Source of the DNA: Metasolibacillus fluoroglycofenilyticus
GTDB lineage: Bacteria > Bacillota > Bacilli > Bacillales_A > Planococcaceae
Assembly (NCBI RefSeq): GCF_003049645.1
Contig: NZ_PYWK01000003.1
Span: forward strand, 1-64,000
Direction of reading: 5' to 3'
Length of the DNA: 64,000 bases
Below, piece by piece: positions 1 to 8,310 of the stretch. Under the pieces are notes generated by a model. It had not been told where the DNA came from. It made no database searches and saw only the letters and a list, made by a program, of their open reading frames with translations. Numbering within the stretch: position 1 is the stretch's first letter; each line of letters opens with the position of its first letter. The position numbers were made by a program, and so were the translations under genes.

Positions 1-40
1 CTGTCGCTTCGCTTTCGATACATTAAAACATTTGCTGGCA
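1..40. repeat. Distal end of a repeat A copy cut by the window edge
   Basis: Bases 3-21 match, apart from one base, the distal block of repeat A near 7621-7640, and a short block resembling the usual repeat end follows. The match lies inside the presumed rRNA leader, so it could also be leader sequence that merely resembles the repeat. The rest of the copy would be left of the window. Confidence 0.4.
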
Positions 41-160
41 TCTTCATTCGATGTCCAAAATTGTGTTTCATCTATTCAATGAAACTTTATTCATTCACGT
101 CTTGCTTGTTCAGTTTTCAAGGTTCATTTTACTCTATCGACACAAACATTACCGACAGTT
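41..160 (-). other. rRNA operon leader (upstream of a 16S gene outside the window)
   Basis: Read on the minus strand, this stretch contains a CTTGAAAACTGAACAAG-type block near 105-122. That block is typical of the antitermination (boxA-region) leader just before 16S rRNA in Bacillaceae. It follows a strong promoter at 167-195 and runs off the left edge, so a 16S gene is expected immediately to the left. The rRNA gene itself is not visible. Confidence 0.6.
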
Positions 161-166
161 ATTAAA

Positions 167-195
167 TCTTAACATATTGTTCGTTTATTTGTCAA
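167..195 (-). promoter_or_regulatory. Sigma-A promoter, probably of an rRNA operon
   Basis: On the minus strand a perfect TTGACA -35 (190-195) is separated by 17 bases from TTAAGA (167-172). It lies between the last tRNA and the rRNA-type leader, so it most likely starts a leftward rRNA operon independently of the tRNA cluster. Confidence 0.65.
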
Positions 196-203
196 CACTT
201 TTT

Positions 204-277
204 TGGAGCGGGTGATGAGAATCGAACTCACGACATCAGCTTGGAAGGCTGAGGTTTTACCATTAAACTACACCCGC
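204..277 (-). tRNA. tRNA-Gly(TCC)
   Basis: Cloverleaf with acceptor GCGGGTG/CACCCGC, anticodon loop CTTCCAA (TCC, reads GGA), T-loop TTCGATT and encoded CCA end. It is the last gene of an eight-tRNA minus-strand cluster. Confidence 0.97.
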
Positions 278-285
278 ATATTTTT

Positions 286-362
<77 letters not shown>

Positions 363-379
363 TAAATTATTATCTTACT

Positions 380-465
<86 letters not shown>

Positions 466-510
466 GTTCAACTTCCTATTTAAGTTTACTCTATATAAAT
501 AAGTTGAAAA

Positions 511-586
511 TGGTGAGCCATGAAGGACTCGAACCTTCGACCCTCTGATTAAAAGTCAGATGCTCTACCGACTGAGCTAATGGCTC
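511..586 (-). tRNA. tRNA-Lys(TTT)
   Basis: Cloverleaf with acceptor GAGCCAT, anticodon loop CTTTTAA (TTT) and encoded CCA. A 45-base spacer separates it from tRNA-Leu. Confidence 0.97.
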
Positions 587-592
587 GTGAAA

Positions 593-667
593 TGGCTGGG
601 GTACTAGGATTCGAACCTAGGCATGACGGAATCAAAATCCGTTGCCTTACCGCTTGGCTATACCCCA
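593..667 (-). tRNA. tRNA-Gln(TTG)
   Basis: Cloverleaf with acceptor TGGGGTA, anticodon loop TTTTGAT (TTG) and encoded CCA. Confidence 0.97.
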
Positions 668-673
668 TCGAAA

Positions 674-749
674 TGGCGGTCCCGACCGGGATCGAACCGG
701 CGATCTCCTGCGTGACAGGCAGGCATGTTAACCGCTACACCACGGGACC
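674..749 (-). tRNA. tRNA-Asp(GTC)
   Basis: Cloverleaf with acceptor GGTCCCG, anticodon loop CTGTCAC (GTC) and encoded CCA. Confidence 0.97.
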
Positions 750-776
750 TTAAATAATTCAAATGTAAAATGCAAA

Positions 777-851
777 TGGTGACCCGTACGGGATTCGAAC
801 CCGTGTTACCGCCGTGAAAGGGCGGTGTCTTAACCACTTGACCAACGGGCC
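777..851 (-). tRNA. tRNA-Glu(TTC)
   Basis: Cloverleaf with acceptor GGCCCGT, anticodon loop CTTTCAC (TTC) and encoded CCA. Confidence 0.97.
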
Positions 852-853
852 AT

Positions 854-928
854 TGGCTCCGAAGGCAGGGCTCGAACCTGCGACCAACCGGTTAACAGCC
901 GGTTGCTCTACCACTGAGCTACTTCGGA
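854..928 (-). tRNA. tRNA-Asn(GTT)
   Basis: Cloverleaf with acceptor TCCGAAG, anticodon loop CTGTTAA (GTT) and encoded CCA. It is the first gene of the cluster. B. subtilis also has a tRNA cluster starting with Asn beside ydcK, so this is conserved synteny. Confidence 0.97.
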
Positions 929-970
929 TTAATTGTTATTCAATCAGCAATAACCTTGCCGACTTTTTCT

Positions 971-999
971 ATTATAGACACCTTATTTCTTATAGTCAA
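971..999 (-). promoter_or_regulatory. Sigma-A promoter of the tRNA cluster
   Basis: Minus-strand TTGACT (994-999), 17-base spacer, perfect TATAAT (971-976), about 43 bases before the first tRNA. This is a near-consensus stable-RNA promoter. Confidence 0.85.
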
Positions 1000-1122
1000 C
1001 ATTTTTTATATATTTTTCGAAAATAATTTTTTGTTTGATTGAAGTAATAAATTTTTTTCAATTATAAACGATTAATTAGCAATTAATCAACACATTCGCC
1101 ACTGCTACTCAGTATAGGTTAT

Positions 1123-1572
1123 TTATGTTAAGCAAATGGCACCTCGACATTTGCTACAGCAATAGGATTTTACATTGACTTTTCTTTTTCTTCTATATAA
1201 TTGTCCACAGTCAAGACAGCGATAATGATAATAAGTTGTTTCGCCATTTTCTCCCTTTTTAATTGTGGAGCAAAAACGAGGAGCCCCTACTTGTTTTAAT
1301 AGGTTACGAAAATCTGCATCCCGATGTTGATAGCCTTTACCTTGGATATGTAAATGATAGTGACAAAGCTCATGCAAAATAATCCCGGTTAACTCATCGA
1401 TACCAAAGTACTCATAATAACGTTTATTTATTTCGATATTATGACTATGTAGCATATAGCGCCCCCCTGTCGTTCTTAGGCGTGAATTAAAAGAAGCTTT
1501 ATGCTGAAAAGGCATTTGGAAATATTGCTGCGATAATTGCTCGACTAATTGCTGCAATTGTGAACCCTCCAT
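1123..1572 (-). CDS. SprT-like zinc metalloprotease-family protein (YdcK type)
   Basis: A 149-residue soluble protein. It has the SprT-like HELCH zinc-binding motif (residues 67-71) and two Cys-x2-Cys pairs in the last 35 residues that form a zinc ribbon. The bacterial family is poorly characterised; eukaryotic relatives cleave DNA-protein crosslinks. The ATG at 1572 is chosen because GGAGGTGA lies 5-8 bases upstream; a longer TTG reading starts inside that SD. In B. subtilis the counterpart (ydcK) also lies between tex and a tRNA cluster. A repeat A end lies 26 bases before the start codon. Family is certain; substrate unknown. Confidence 0.9.
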   Translation of the reverse strand: MEGSQLQQLVEQLSQQYFQMPFQHKASFNSRLRTTGGRYMLHSHNIEINKRYYEYFGIDELTGIILHELCHYHLHIQGKGYQHRDADFRNLLKQVGAPRFCSTIKKGENGETTYYHYRCLDCGQLYRRKRKVNVKSYCCSKCRGAICLT

Positions 1573-1598
1573 CTTTATCACCTCCAAAAATTCATATA

Positions 1599-1770
1599 AT
1601 CAATGTCAACTTAGCGTAATTGTATTTGAATTTGACTAACTTTGTTTTAAGCACATCTCATGAAATTTATGGCATCCGCCGGAGGCTTTAACTTCTTTCA
1701 GCTCGCCACCTATTGAGATGGAAGATTTCTGTACCCGTCGCTACAAAATATTTTTCTGAAAGAAGTTAAG
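1599..1770. repeat. Repeat A copy 1 (partial), upstream of the sprT-like gene
   Basis: It begins with an ATCAATG terminus 26 bases before the SprT-like start codon. It then shows the distal part: a GAGG-type segment, a GGTGGGAGA-like block, a CTGTACC.GTCGCTAC block and the end block GAAAGAAGTTAA. The central hairpins are missing. Confidence 0.7.
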
Positions 1771-1870
1771 CAATGAAAAGAACTGTCAAGAAAGCTGTGC
1801 ATTAGCCATGTTTTCTGTGACGAATAATTGCCAAATGTGTACTTTCTAGATGCCCTCTTCTAACGGTTTA

Positions 1871-4042
1871 TTATATGCTTTGCTGTGGTGGTAGCATTGT
1901 TAAAGAAATGCGCCCCTTGTCTACTTCTACCTTTTCTACCCAAACTGTCACAATATCCCCAAGTGCAACAACTTCAAGCGGGTGTTTGATTCGGCGTTTT
2001 TGCAATTTGGATATGTGTACAAGACCATCCTGCTTAACACCAATATCTACAAAGGCACCGAAATCAACTACATTTCGTACCGTTCCTTGTAATTCCATTC
2101 CTACTTTTAAATCTTCCATTTGTAAAACATCTGTTTTTAATAATGGCTGAGGGAATGCATCACGTGGATCACGGGTAGGCCTCATTAGTGTATCTACTAA
2201 ATCCTTTACTGTTACTTCTCCGATATTTAAGGCTTCACTTATTTCCTCAATCGAAAGCGCTGAAATTGCATGTTCAGCCTTTTCAGTCCCTACATCCTTC
2301 TTCGTTAAGTTTGCCATTTGTAAAATTTGCTCTGCTAACGCATAGCTTTCAGGGTGGATGCCCGTTGCATCCAGCGGGTTTTTAGCATCTACAATACGTA
2401 AAAAACCGATTGCCTGCTCATAAGTTTTAGCACCGAGGCGAGGAATTTTCTTCAATTGTGCACGTGAAGTAAATTTCCCACTTTCGCTACGCGCATTGAC
2501 AATATTTTCTGCAACCGTTTTTGATAAGCCCGACACATACTGCAACAGGGATGCTGATGCTGTATTAACGTCTACCCCTACTTGGTTTACCGCTGTCTCC
2601 ACTATAAATGTTAAGGATTCCGCTAGTTGTTTTTGCGATACATCATGCTGATATTGTCCAACTCCTACTGCCTTTGGTTCGATTTTCACTAGCTCTGATA
2701 ATGGGTCTTGTAAGCGGCGTGCGATGGATACCGCGCTGCGCTGCTCAACTTGTAAGTCGGGGAATTCTGCACGTGCTACATCAGATGCTGAGTATACCGA
2801 GGCGCCTGCCTCGTTGACAATAACATACGCTATATCTGTTGTCTCCCGCTCCTTTATTACATCTGCAATGAATTGCTCTGTTTCACGTGAGGCAGTACCG
2901 TTTCCTATCGCAATAATCCCAATTGGATAATGGTCTAGTATTTCATTAACTACTTTTTTCGATTTGGCAACATCAGGCTTTGGCGGATGTGGATAAATCA
3001 CTGTCACTTCTAACATTTTTCCCGTTTCATCTACAACTGCTAGCTTACAGCCTGTGCGATAAGCAGGGTCAACGCCAAGAACCATTTTGCCGCGCATCGG
3101 TGGCTGCAACAATAAATTCCGCAAGTTTTCTGCAAAAATATGAATCGCCTGCGCCTCCGCCTTTTCAGAAAGCTCATTGCGCAACTCCCTTTCAATAGAG
3201 GGCTGAATTAAACGTTTATAGCTGTCAGCAATCGCCTCCTTTACTTGAGCGATAGAAGAACATGAACGATTCTTTGGAATCCATTCGTTTTCCATTATTT
3301 GCGTTGCACGCTCTACTGGCACAACAATCGATACTTTTAATATCTCTTCTTTTTCCCCGCGATTAATCGCTAAAATACGGTGCGGAACGATGCGATTAAT
3401 TGGCTCCTCGTAGCTGTAATACATTTCAAAAACATGCTTTTCATCCTTAGCTTCGTTTTTGCTTGCTGTTTCAATTTTCCCCTCACGCCATGAAAGTTTG
3501 CGCAAACGCTCTCGAATCGACGCGTCATCTGCAAAGCGTTCCGCTAAAATTGCACGGGCCCCTGCCAAAGCATCTTCAACAGTCAACACCGCCTTTTCTT
3601 CATTTACAAAGTTTTGTGCTTGTTCCTCTATATCGCTATTTGTAAATTGCATCATCAAATCTGCAAGTGGTTCTAAGCCGCTCTCCTTAGCAATCGTCGC
3701 CTTCGTTCTGCGCTTTTGTTTATATGGTCGATATAAATCTTCTATACGTTGAAGAACTGTTGCAGTTTGAATTGCATGCTGCAATTCTTCTGTCAGCTTA
3801 CCTTGTTCATCAATTAAGCGTAATACCTCTTCTTTTCTTTTTTCAAGCTGTTGGATATATTGATAACGGTCGTCAATTGCTTTAATTTCCACTTCATCTA
3901 AAGAGCCAGTTGCTTCCTTTCGGTAACGGGCAATAAACGGTACGGTATTGCTATCTTCAAGTAACTTGATAACCGCTTCTACTTGATGTGGTAAGACGTT
4001 TGTGTCTGCTGCAATTAGCTTAAACATTTGTTTGTTGTCCAA
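1871..4042 (-). CDS. tex: Tex family RNA-binding S1-domain protein (YdcI)
   Basis: A cytosolic nucleic-acid-binding protein of 723 residues, the usual Tex length (about 720). The family influences transcription and stress tolerance; the exact reaction is not established. Domain order is the Tex N-terminal domain (PFIARYRKEATG near residue 45), a YqgF/RuvX-like fold (GVDPAYRTGCK), helix-hairpin-helix repeats (GLSKTVAENIV, IPRLGAKTYEQA) and a C-terminal S1 domain over about the last 75 residues. An AAGGA box precedes a TTG at 4042, taken as the start; an ATG at 4027 is the alternative. Longer readings contain the SD. Next to ydcK as in B. subtilis, but rsbX, expected between sigB and tex, is absent. 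Confidence 0.93.
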   Translation of the reverse strand: MDNKQMFKLIAADTNVLPHQVEAVIKLLEDSNTVPFIARYRKEATGSLDEVEIKAIDDRYQYIQQLEKRKEEVLRLIDEQGKLTEELQHAIQTATVLQRIEDLYRPYKQKRRTKATIAKESGLEPLADLMMQFTNSDIEEQAQNFVNEEKAVLTVEDALAGARAILAERFADDASIRERLRKLSWREGKIETASKNEAKDEKHVFEMYYSYEEPINRIVPHRILAINRGEKEEILKVSIVVPVERATQIMENEWIPKNRSCSSIAQVKEAIADSYKRLIQPSIERELRNELSEKAEAQAIHIFAENLRNLLLQPPMRGKMVLGVDPAYRTGCKLAVVDETGKMLEVTVIYPHPPKPDVAKSKKVVNEILDHYPIGIIAIGNGTASRETEQFIADVIKERETTDIAYVIVNEAGASVYSASDVARAEFPDLQVEQRSAVSIARRLQDPLSELVKIEPKAVGVGQYQHDVSQKQLAESLTFIVETAVNQVGVDVNTASASLLQYVSGLSKTVAENIVNARSESGKFTSRAQLKKIPRLGAKTYEQAIGFLRIVDAKNPLDATGIHPESYALAEQILQMANLTKKDVGTEKAEHAISALSIEEISEALNIGEVTVKDLVDTLMRPTRDPRDAFPQPLLKTDVLQMEDLKVGMELQGTVRNVVDFGAFVDIGVKQDGLVHISKLQKRRIKHPLEVVALGDIVTVWVEKVEVDKGRISLTMLPPQQSI

Positions 4043-4155
4043 ATTGATCACGTTCCTTCTTACAAAATTCACGCTAACAAAAAATCAGCGCGCTAGAATG
4101 AACCATACAAGAACAGTTTGTCCCTATCGATAGCAAAGCATCAGATACAAGACTC

Positions 4156-4179
4156 CCCACTTCAAAGCTGTAAGTGGGC
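4156..4179. terminator. Hairpin between sigB and tex
   Basis: CCCACTT / AAGTGGG stem-loop in the 220-base gap where B. subtilis carries rsbX. The U-tract is weak, so its termination role is tentative. Confidence 0.35.
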
Positions 4180-4265
4180 AATGAACTGCCTATGCAAATA
4201 TGATTCGTGAGAGCTAACAATCTATTGATTGCCCTATCACTTTATTCTAACACGCTGATTTTATT

Positions 4266-5045
4266 TTAACTATTATTGACTGTTGCAACAGCATCTTGTA
4301 ATTTTTTTATCGCTGCTCTTTGAATTCTGGACACATGCATTTGCGAAATACCCAGTTGGTCTCCCGCCTCTTTTTGACTAAGCTGCTTTAAATATGTAAG
4401 CTCGATTACTTGTTGCTCACGCTCATTCAAAACATGCATAATTTCAGACACAATGATTCGGCGATTTGCCGTTTCGAACTCCAAATCCTCTTTTCCAACA
4501 ACATCGAACAATGTTACTGTGCTCCCATCTGAATCCGATTCTATCGCATGGTCCATTGAAAGCGCTTGGTAACCGCGCCCCATTTCCATTGCTTCAAGCA
4601 CCTCCTCTTCCCCCACCTCCAAATAGGTAGCTATTTCTAGAATTGAAGGCGAGCGCTGAAGCTCTGTCGTTAAATGCTCCACTGTCGATTTGATACGTGG
4701 GCCTAATTCTTTAATGCGGCGCGGTACGTGCACATCCCAAGTCTTATCGCGTAAAAAACGCTTAATTTCGCCGATAATAGTAGGTATTGCAAATGCCTCA
4801 AAGCTTCGTCCCACAGTCGTATCGAAGCGCTGCATCGCTCCAAGTAAACCAAGCATACCAACCTGTACAGTATCCTCATAATAAGTTTTGCCAGCAGCAT
4901 ATTTACGCGCTAATGCCTCTACTAATTGTTGATAATGAAGCACTAGTTCTGTTTGGGCGGTATCGTCCTTTGTGGCTTGATATTGCGCAATCCATCGAAG
5001 CACCTCTTCATTTGAGGTTTCATTAGGTAATGATTCTCTCGTCAT
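4266..5045 (-). CDS. sigB: General stress sigma factor SigB
   Basis: RNA polymerase sigma-B, 259 residues, which directs the general stress regulon. Sigma-70 regions are visible in order: region 2 (QVGMLGLLGAMQRFD, FEAFAIPTIIGEIKRFLRD, then the HVPRRIKELGPRI segment), region 3 and region 4 helix-turn-helix (SQKEAGDQLGISQMHVSRIQR). The ATG at 5045 follows GGTGGAGGA and overlaps the end of rsbW by 23 bases, which implies translational coupling. Last gene of rsbT-U-V-W-sigB. The SigB-type promoter before rsbV suggests autoregulation. Confidence 0.97.
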   Translation of the reverse strand: MTRESLPNETSNEEVLRWIAQYQATKDDTAQTELVLHYQQLVEALARKYAAGKTYYEDTVQVGMLGLLGAMQRFDTTVGRSFEAFAIPTIIGEIKRFLRDKTWDVHVPRRIKELGPRIKSTVEHLTTELQRSPSILEIATYLEVGEEEVLEAMEMGRGYQALSMDHAIESDSDGSTVTLFDVVGKEDLEFETANRRIIVSEIMHVLNEREQQVIELTYLKQLSQKEAGDQLGISQMHVSRIQRAAIKKLQDAVATVNNS

Positions 5046-5493
5046 ATTCCTCCACCTGCTCTCTTGTGACATACTTTGTCATGAAAACAGTGACGCCGCC
5101 CTCATTGTTCACCTTTACTTCATCCATTAACGCTTGCATTAAATAGAGTCCTAAGCCCCCTTCACGTAGCATCGATACTTTTTCATTTTCATTGTACGGG
5201 CCGATTTTCGATTTAATTTCTTCAAAATTAAAGCTATTGCCATAATCAGCTACCATGATTTCGATTTTATTGTCGAATAATGCGCAACCAATGACAATTT
5301 CGCCCTCTTCTGCATCGTGATAAGCATGATGAACGACATTTGTAACAGCTTCACCTGTCGCAATTTTCAAATCTTCAATTTCGTCATAACTAAAGCCGAG
5401 ACGTAGCGCCAAACCTGAAATCGTTAAACGAATAACACTGACATATTGCGGTTTAGCGGGAACTCTTATTTCAATATAATCAAATGCTTTCAT
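5023..5493 (-). CDS. rsbW: Anti-sigma-B factor and RsbV kinase RsbW
   Basis: RsbW binds SigB and keeps it inactive, and it phosphorylates RsbV. The 156-residue GHKL-fold protein shows the N-box (TGEAVTNVVHHAY), an ADYG segment and the G-rich ATP lid (REGGLGLYLMQALMDE). GTGGAG precedes the ATG by about 8 bases. It overlaps rsbV (14 bases) and sigB (23 bases), the tight packing usual for this partner-switch operon. Confidence 0.96.
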   Translation of the reverse strand: MKAFDYIEIRVPAKPQYVSVIRLTISGLALRLGFSYDEIEDLKIATGEAVTNVVHHAYHDAEEGEIVIGCALFDNKIEIMVADYGNSFNFEEIKSKIGPYNENEKVSMLREGGLGLYLMQALMDEVKVNNEGGVTVFMTKYVTREQVEEYDERIIT

Positions 5494-5824
5494 TATTAAA
5501 CTCCACCTTTGTATTCGTTTCGATGTCCATTAGCTCACTTAAACCAGTAATTTCAAATAAACGAACTAGGCGAGCTGTTAAGCCAACTAGTTTAAAATGC
5601 GCATTTTCTTTCACTACTCTTTTATAAAATGCAACGAAAATCCCTAAACCTGTGCTGTCTAAATAGCTAACCTTCGATAAATCTAGTTGGACTAATGAGT
5701 CTTTCTCAATCTCAAGAGCCTCTAGTTCCTCACGTAAAATAGGGGCAGTATACGTATCGATTTCACCATCAATATATCCATTTATTACTTGCCCATCCTT
5801 TTGAAACTGCACATTTATATTCAT
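5480..5824 (-). CDS. rsbV: Anti-anti-sigma factor RsbV
   Basis: A 114-residue STAS-domain protein. In its unphosphorylated form it captures RsbW and frees SigB. The phosphorylatable serine is expected at Ser57 in the motif YLDSTGLGIF. The start ATG has GGAGGT upstream with AAAGGT directly before it. A SigB-type promoter sits at 5860-5884, between rsbU and rsbV, matching the internal autoregulatory promoter of B. subtilis. Confidence 0.96.
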   Translation of the reverse strand: MNINVQFQKDGQVINGYIDGEIDTYTAPILREELEALEIEKDSLVQLDLSKVSYLDSTGLGIFVAFYKRVVKENAHFKLVGLTARLVRLFEITGLSELMDIETNTKVEFNNESI

Positions 5825-5859
5825 ACCTTTAAAGCACCTCCGTCATAACCTATACAACG

Positions 5860-5884
5860 ATTCCCTTTCCTCAAGATTTTAAAC
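5860..5884 (-). promoter_or_regulatory. SigB-dependent promoter before rsbV
   Basis: Minus-strand GTTTAA (5879-5884), 13-base spacer, GGGAAT (5860-5865). This fits the SigB consensus (GTTTAA, 12-15 bases, GGGWAW). It gives SigB a positive feedback loop over rsbV-rsbW-sigB. Confidence 0.85.
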
Positions 5885-5897
5885 GTTACTTGCGCAT

Positions 5898-6893
5898 TTA
5901 TTTTTTTAAAATGACGACAGTAAAATCATCATCCAATCCATCCTCTTGCAATTCCTGCAATTCTTCATATAATTTTTCACACATTTCTTGCGCACTTAAA
6001 TGGCGATGCGTAAGAGCTAACTGCTCAATAATTTTTCTTGAATCGATTTCTTCATCATGGCGAAATTCTGTGACACCATCTGTCATCATAATAATAAAGT
6101 CGCCTTCATAAAGCGGAATCTCAGTTTGCTCATATTTCATTTCAGGCATAATACCTAGCAGCAACCCCTTTGCCCCTAAACCATAGAATGCATTATCCGC
6201 AGCATTGTAATAAATAGCTGGCTCATGCCCTGCCGAGCCATATGTAAATATGCTTCGCACTAAATCAAGTCGCCCATAAAACATTGAAACGAACATGCTG
6301 TCATCTACGCTTTTTTCAATAATGCGATTCAATACTTCTAGTACATAGGCGGGGTTAGTTTCTGCATACTCCAGCGTGTCGAGCCCATACTTCACCATCG
6401 ACATACAAAGCGCAGCAGGCACACCTTTCCCAACAACGTCCGTTACAGCTACCCCTACATAATTTTGTTCATCTATTGAAAAATGAACGTAATCACCGTT
6501 CATTTTGCGTATCGGGATAGAAATCATTCCAATATCGATGGCATCAATTTGCGGTACTGTCGTTTTTAATAGAACGCTTTGAATTTTAGCCGCTACATTC
6601 ATTTCAATCCGCATTTCTTCCTGTTGCTCTAGTAAAATTTGATGCTCTTTTAAAGTTAAGCCGAAATAAACCATTATTTCGATTAAAAAATCATAGCCGT
6701 CCTTACTCACCGCAGGCAGCTCTGGAAATATTTCTTCCATTACTTGCTTATGCATATGTATTACTTCTTCTGGTGCTATATTTTTTTGAATCAATTGTCG
6801 AATAAAGCTTTGCCCAATATACAAATTTCGCTCTGATTGATTTTCAATATAGTCTGTGAGAATTTTTTTATATTGAATTTTTAGTTCTCTCAT
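5898..6893 (-). CDS. rsbU: PP2C-type RsbV-P phosphatase RsbU
   Basis: A 331-residue environmental-stress phosphatase that dephosphorylates RsbV-P when bound by RsbT. The N-terminal part (about 1-85) is the helical RsbT-binding domain. The rest is a SpoIIE/PP2C catalytic domain with metal-binding aspartates in MNGDY, VTDVVGKGVPAA, MMTDGVTE and the final DDFTVV. AGGGAA precedes the ATG. It follows rsbT after 13 bases. Its activator RsbT is present, but the RsbR/RsbS stressosome genes that normally hold RsbT are not in this operon. Confidence 0.95.
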   Translation of the reverse strand: MRELKIQYKKILTDYIENQSERNLYIGQSFIRQLIQKNIAPEEVIHMHKQVMEEIFPELPAVSKDGYDFLIEIMVYFGLTLKEHQILLEQQEEMRIEMNVAAKIQSVLLKTTVPQIDAIDIGMISIPIRKMNGDYVHFSIDEQNYVGVAVTDVVGKGVPAALCMSMVKYGLDTLEYAETNPAYVLEVLNRIIEKSVDDSMFVSMFYGRLDLVRSIFTYGSAGHEPAIYYNAADNAFYGLGAKGLLLGIMPEMKYEQTEIPLYEGDFIIMMTDGVTEFRHDEEIDSRKIIEQLALTHRHLSAQEMCEKLYEELQELQEDGLDDDFTVVILKK

Positions 6894-6906
6894 ACAATGT
6901 TCCCTA

Positions 6907-7299
6907 TCACAACCATTTTTTTACGCGAACAGTTGTCCCTTCTTCTAATTGTGATTGAATCTCTATATCATCCATTAATCTTTTAACACCTGGTAAGCCT
7001 GCACCAATGCTACCTGATGTTGAAAAGCCATCCTGCATTACAGTGCGTACATCCTCGATACCCGGTCCTTGGTCAGTTGCGGTTATCGCTAAACCAATTT
7101 TGCCATCTTCTTCTATTTTTTCTATTGTAATCGTTCCAACACTGGCATATAAATAAATATTGCGTGCCAGTTCGCTAATAACTGTCGTAATACGAGCTTG
7201 ATTCACAGTATCAAAGCCTATTCGTTTTGCTTCGTTGCGCCCTATTTCACGTGCAGTAACAATATCCCATTCAGTTGTAATATTTACTGTTGATTTCAT
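6907..7299 (-). CDS. rsbT: Serine kinase / RsbU activator RsbT
   Basis: A GHKL-family switch protein, 130 residues. In B. subtilis it is released from RsbR-RsbS stressosomes and activates RsbU. Visible motifs are TEWDIVTAREIGRN, the N-box (ISELARNIYLYA), DQGPGI and the G-box (GSIGAGLPGVKRLMDD). The ATG at 7299 has AAGGGCAGTGAG upstream; a longer TTG reading would begin within this SD. First gene of the remaining rsb operon. Repeat A copy 2 ends 25 bases before the start codon, where rsbS would normally abut. Confidence 0.95.
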   Translation of the reverse strand: MKSTVNITTEWDIVTAREIGRNEAKRIGFDTVNQARITTVISELARNIYLYASVGTITIEKIEEDGKIGLAITATDQGPGIEDVRTVMQDGFSTSGSIGAGLPGVKRLMDDIEIQSQLEEGTTVRVKKWL

Positions 7300-7324
7300 A
7301 TACTCACTGCCCTTCAATCACATT

Positions 7325-7694
7325 ATCAATTACGCCTCTGCTAACTCTAGTCCCAATTTTTTGAGTTCACTGGTGGAAGTTAATTATTGTCACGTCCTGC
7401 GACAATGATTAACTGACCTGCATCATGCAAGCCTCCCTTCAAAATCTGCAACATCCGCTGCAAGTCTAGCCAACACGATGTTGATTACTCAGTCGTTACC
7501 TGAGTATGCGATGGTCTTAGACTGAGTTCCTCTTTGTTAGCGGATGTTTAGATACCCGCTGAAATGGGTCTATTGCTTGTATTCACTCGCTACTTGTAGA
7601 CCTGAGAGACTCCTGTATCTGGCGCTTCGCTTTCGATACAAAAAGAATTTGGCCCCTACGGTCACTCGTCGCAAAAACATCGCTGAAAGAAGTG
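7325..7694. repeat. Repeat A copy 2 (long), in the place of rsbR-rsbS
   Basis: About 370 bp, among the most complete copies. It has the terminus ATCAATTACGCCTC, an AGTCC..TTTTTTGAG block, an imperfect GTTAAT-type inverted repeat, a CAACACGATGTTG hairpin, an ACTCAGTC / GACTGAGT pair, an AGCGG..CCGCT hairpin, the GTATC..GCTTTCGATAC block and a distal GCTGAAAGAAGT end. No ORF of note lies in it. The rest of 7695-7910 is AT-rich with no gene seen. Confidence 0.85.
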
Positions 7695-7913
7695 AATGTC
7701 TATTTTAACTATACCGTATAATCATATTTTGTAAAATTTATTTGTAGAAGCATTCGGAGGCACTGCTTTTCGAACATTTCATAATCAATCTCATTGAAAG
7801 TACAGCTATTTTAAAGAGAAATCTGCTCATTTTAGAAGTTTAAAAACGGGGAATTAAGCAGATCTTTTAATAAAAATTAACCTTCCCTTATATGAAGGCG
7901 ATTTTCTCCAAAA

Positions 7914-7945
7914 CAAAACACCGCTGCAACCGCAACGGTGTTTTG
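7914..7945 (-). terminator. Terminator after ndoA
   Basis: Ten-base stem CAAAACACCG / CGGTGTTTTG, followed on the minus strand by a T-rich run. It closes the alr-ndoAI-ndoA unit and separates it from rsbT. Confidence 0.85.
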
Positions 7946-7955
7946 TAATTATGTA

Positions 7956-8306
7956 TTAAAAACTTACGAGGCCTAAACTAATACCTAATGCCATATCAAC
8001 TTTTTCCATTAATTCATCATCAAGCTGTGTAATACGGTCTGTTAACCGTGATTTATCAATAGTACGCAATTGCTCAAGCAAAATTACCGAATCGCGTTCA
8101 AAGCCATACTTCTTGGCATCGATTTCGACATGAGTAGGTAATTTTGCTTTTTGAATTTGCGCAGTAATAGCAGCTATAATGACAGTTGGACTAAATCTAT
8201 TACCAATATCATTTTGAATAATCAGTACAGGTCTTGTACCACCTTGCTCTGAGCCTATAACAGGTGATAGATCTGCAAAAAAAACGTCTCCACGTTTTAC
8301 GCTCAA
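7956..8306 (-). CDS. ndoA: MazF-type endoribonuclease toxin NdoA (EndoA)
   Basis: A 116-residue type II toxin that cleaves mRNA at specific short sites (UACAU in B. subtilis). It is strongly conserved with B. subtilis Ndo[33 protein letters not shown], the catalytic-region segment [10 protein letters not shown] and [14 protein letters not shown]. The start is a TTG at 8306 after GCGGGGGATG, which gives exactly the family length. Longer in-frame readings only translate the overlapping antitoxin region. It lies 4 bases after ndoAI. Confidence 0.96.
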   Translation of the reverse strand: MSVKRGDVFFADLSPVIGSEQGGTRPVLIIQNDIGNRFSPTVIIAAITAQIQKAKLPTHVEIDAKKYGFERDSVILLEQLRTIDKSRLTDRITQLDDELMEKVDMALGISLGLVSF

Positions 8307-8310
8307 ATTG

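Noticed and set aside
7318-7955. Possible leftover rsbR/rsbS coding sequence
   Set aside because: No ORF in the gap is long enough or shows STAS motifs such as a Ser/Thr-Gly-rich DSTG segment.
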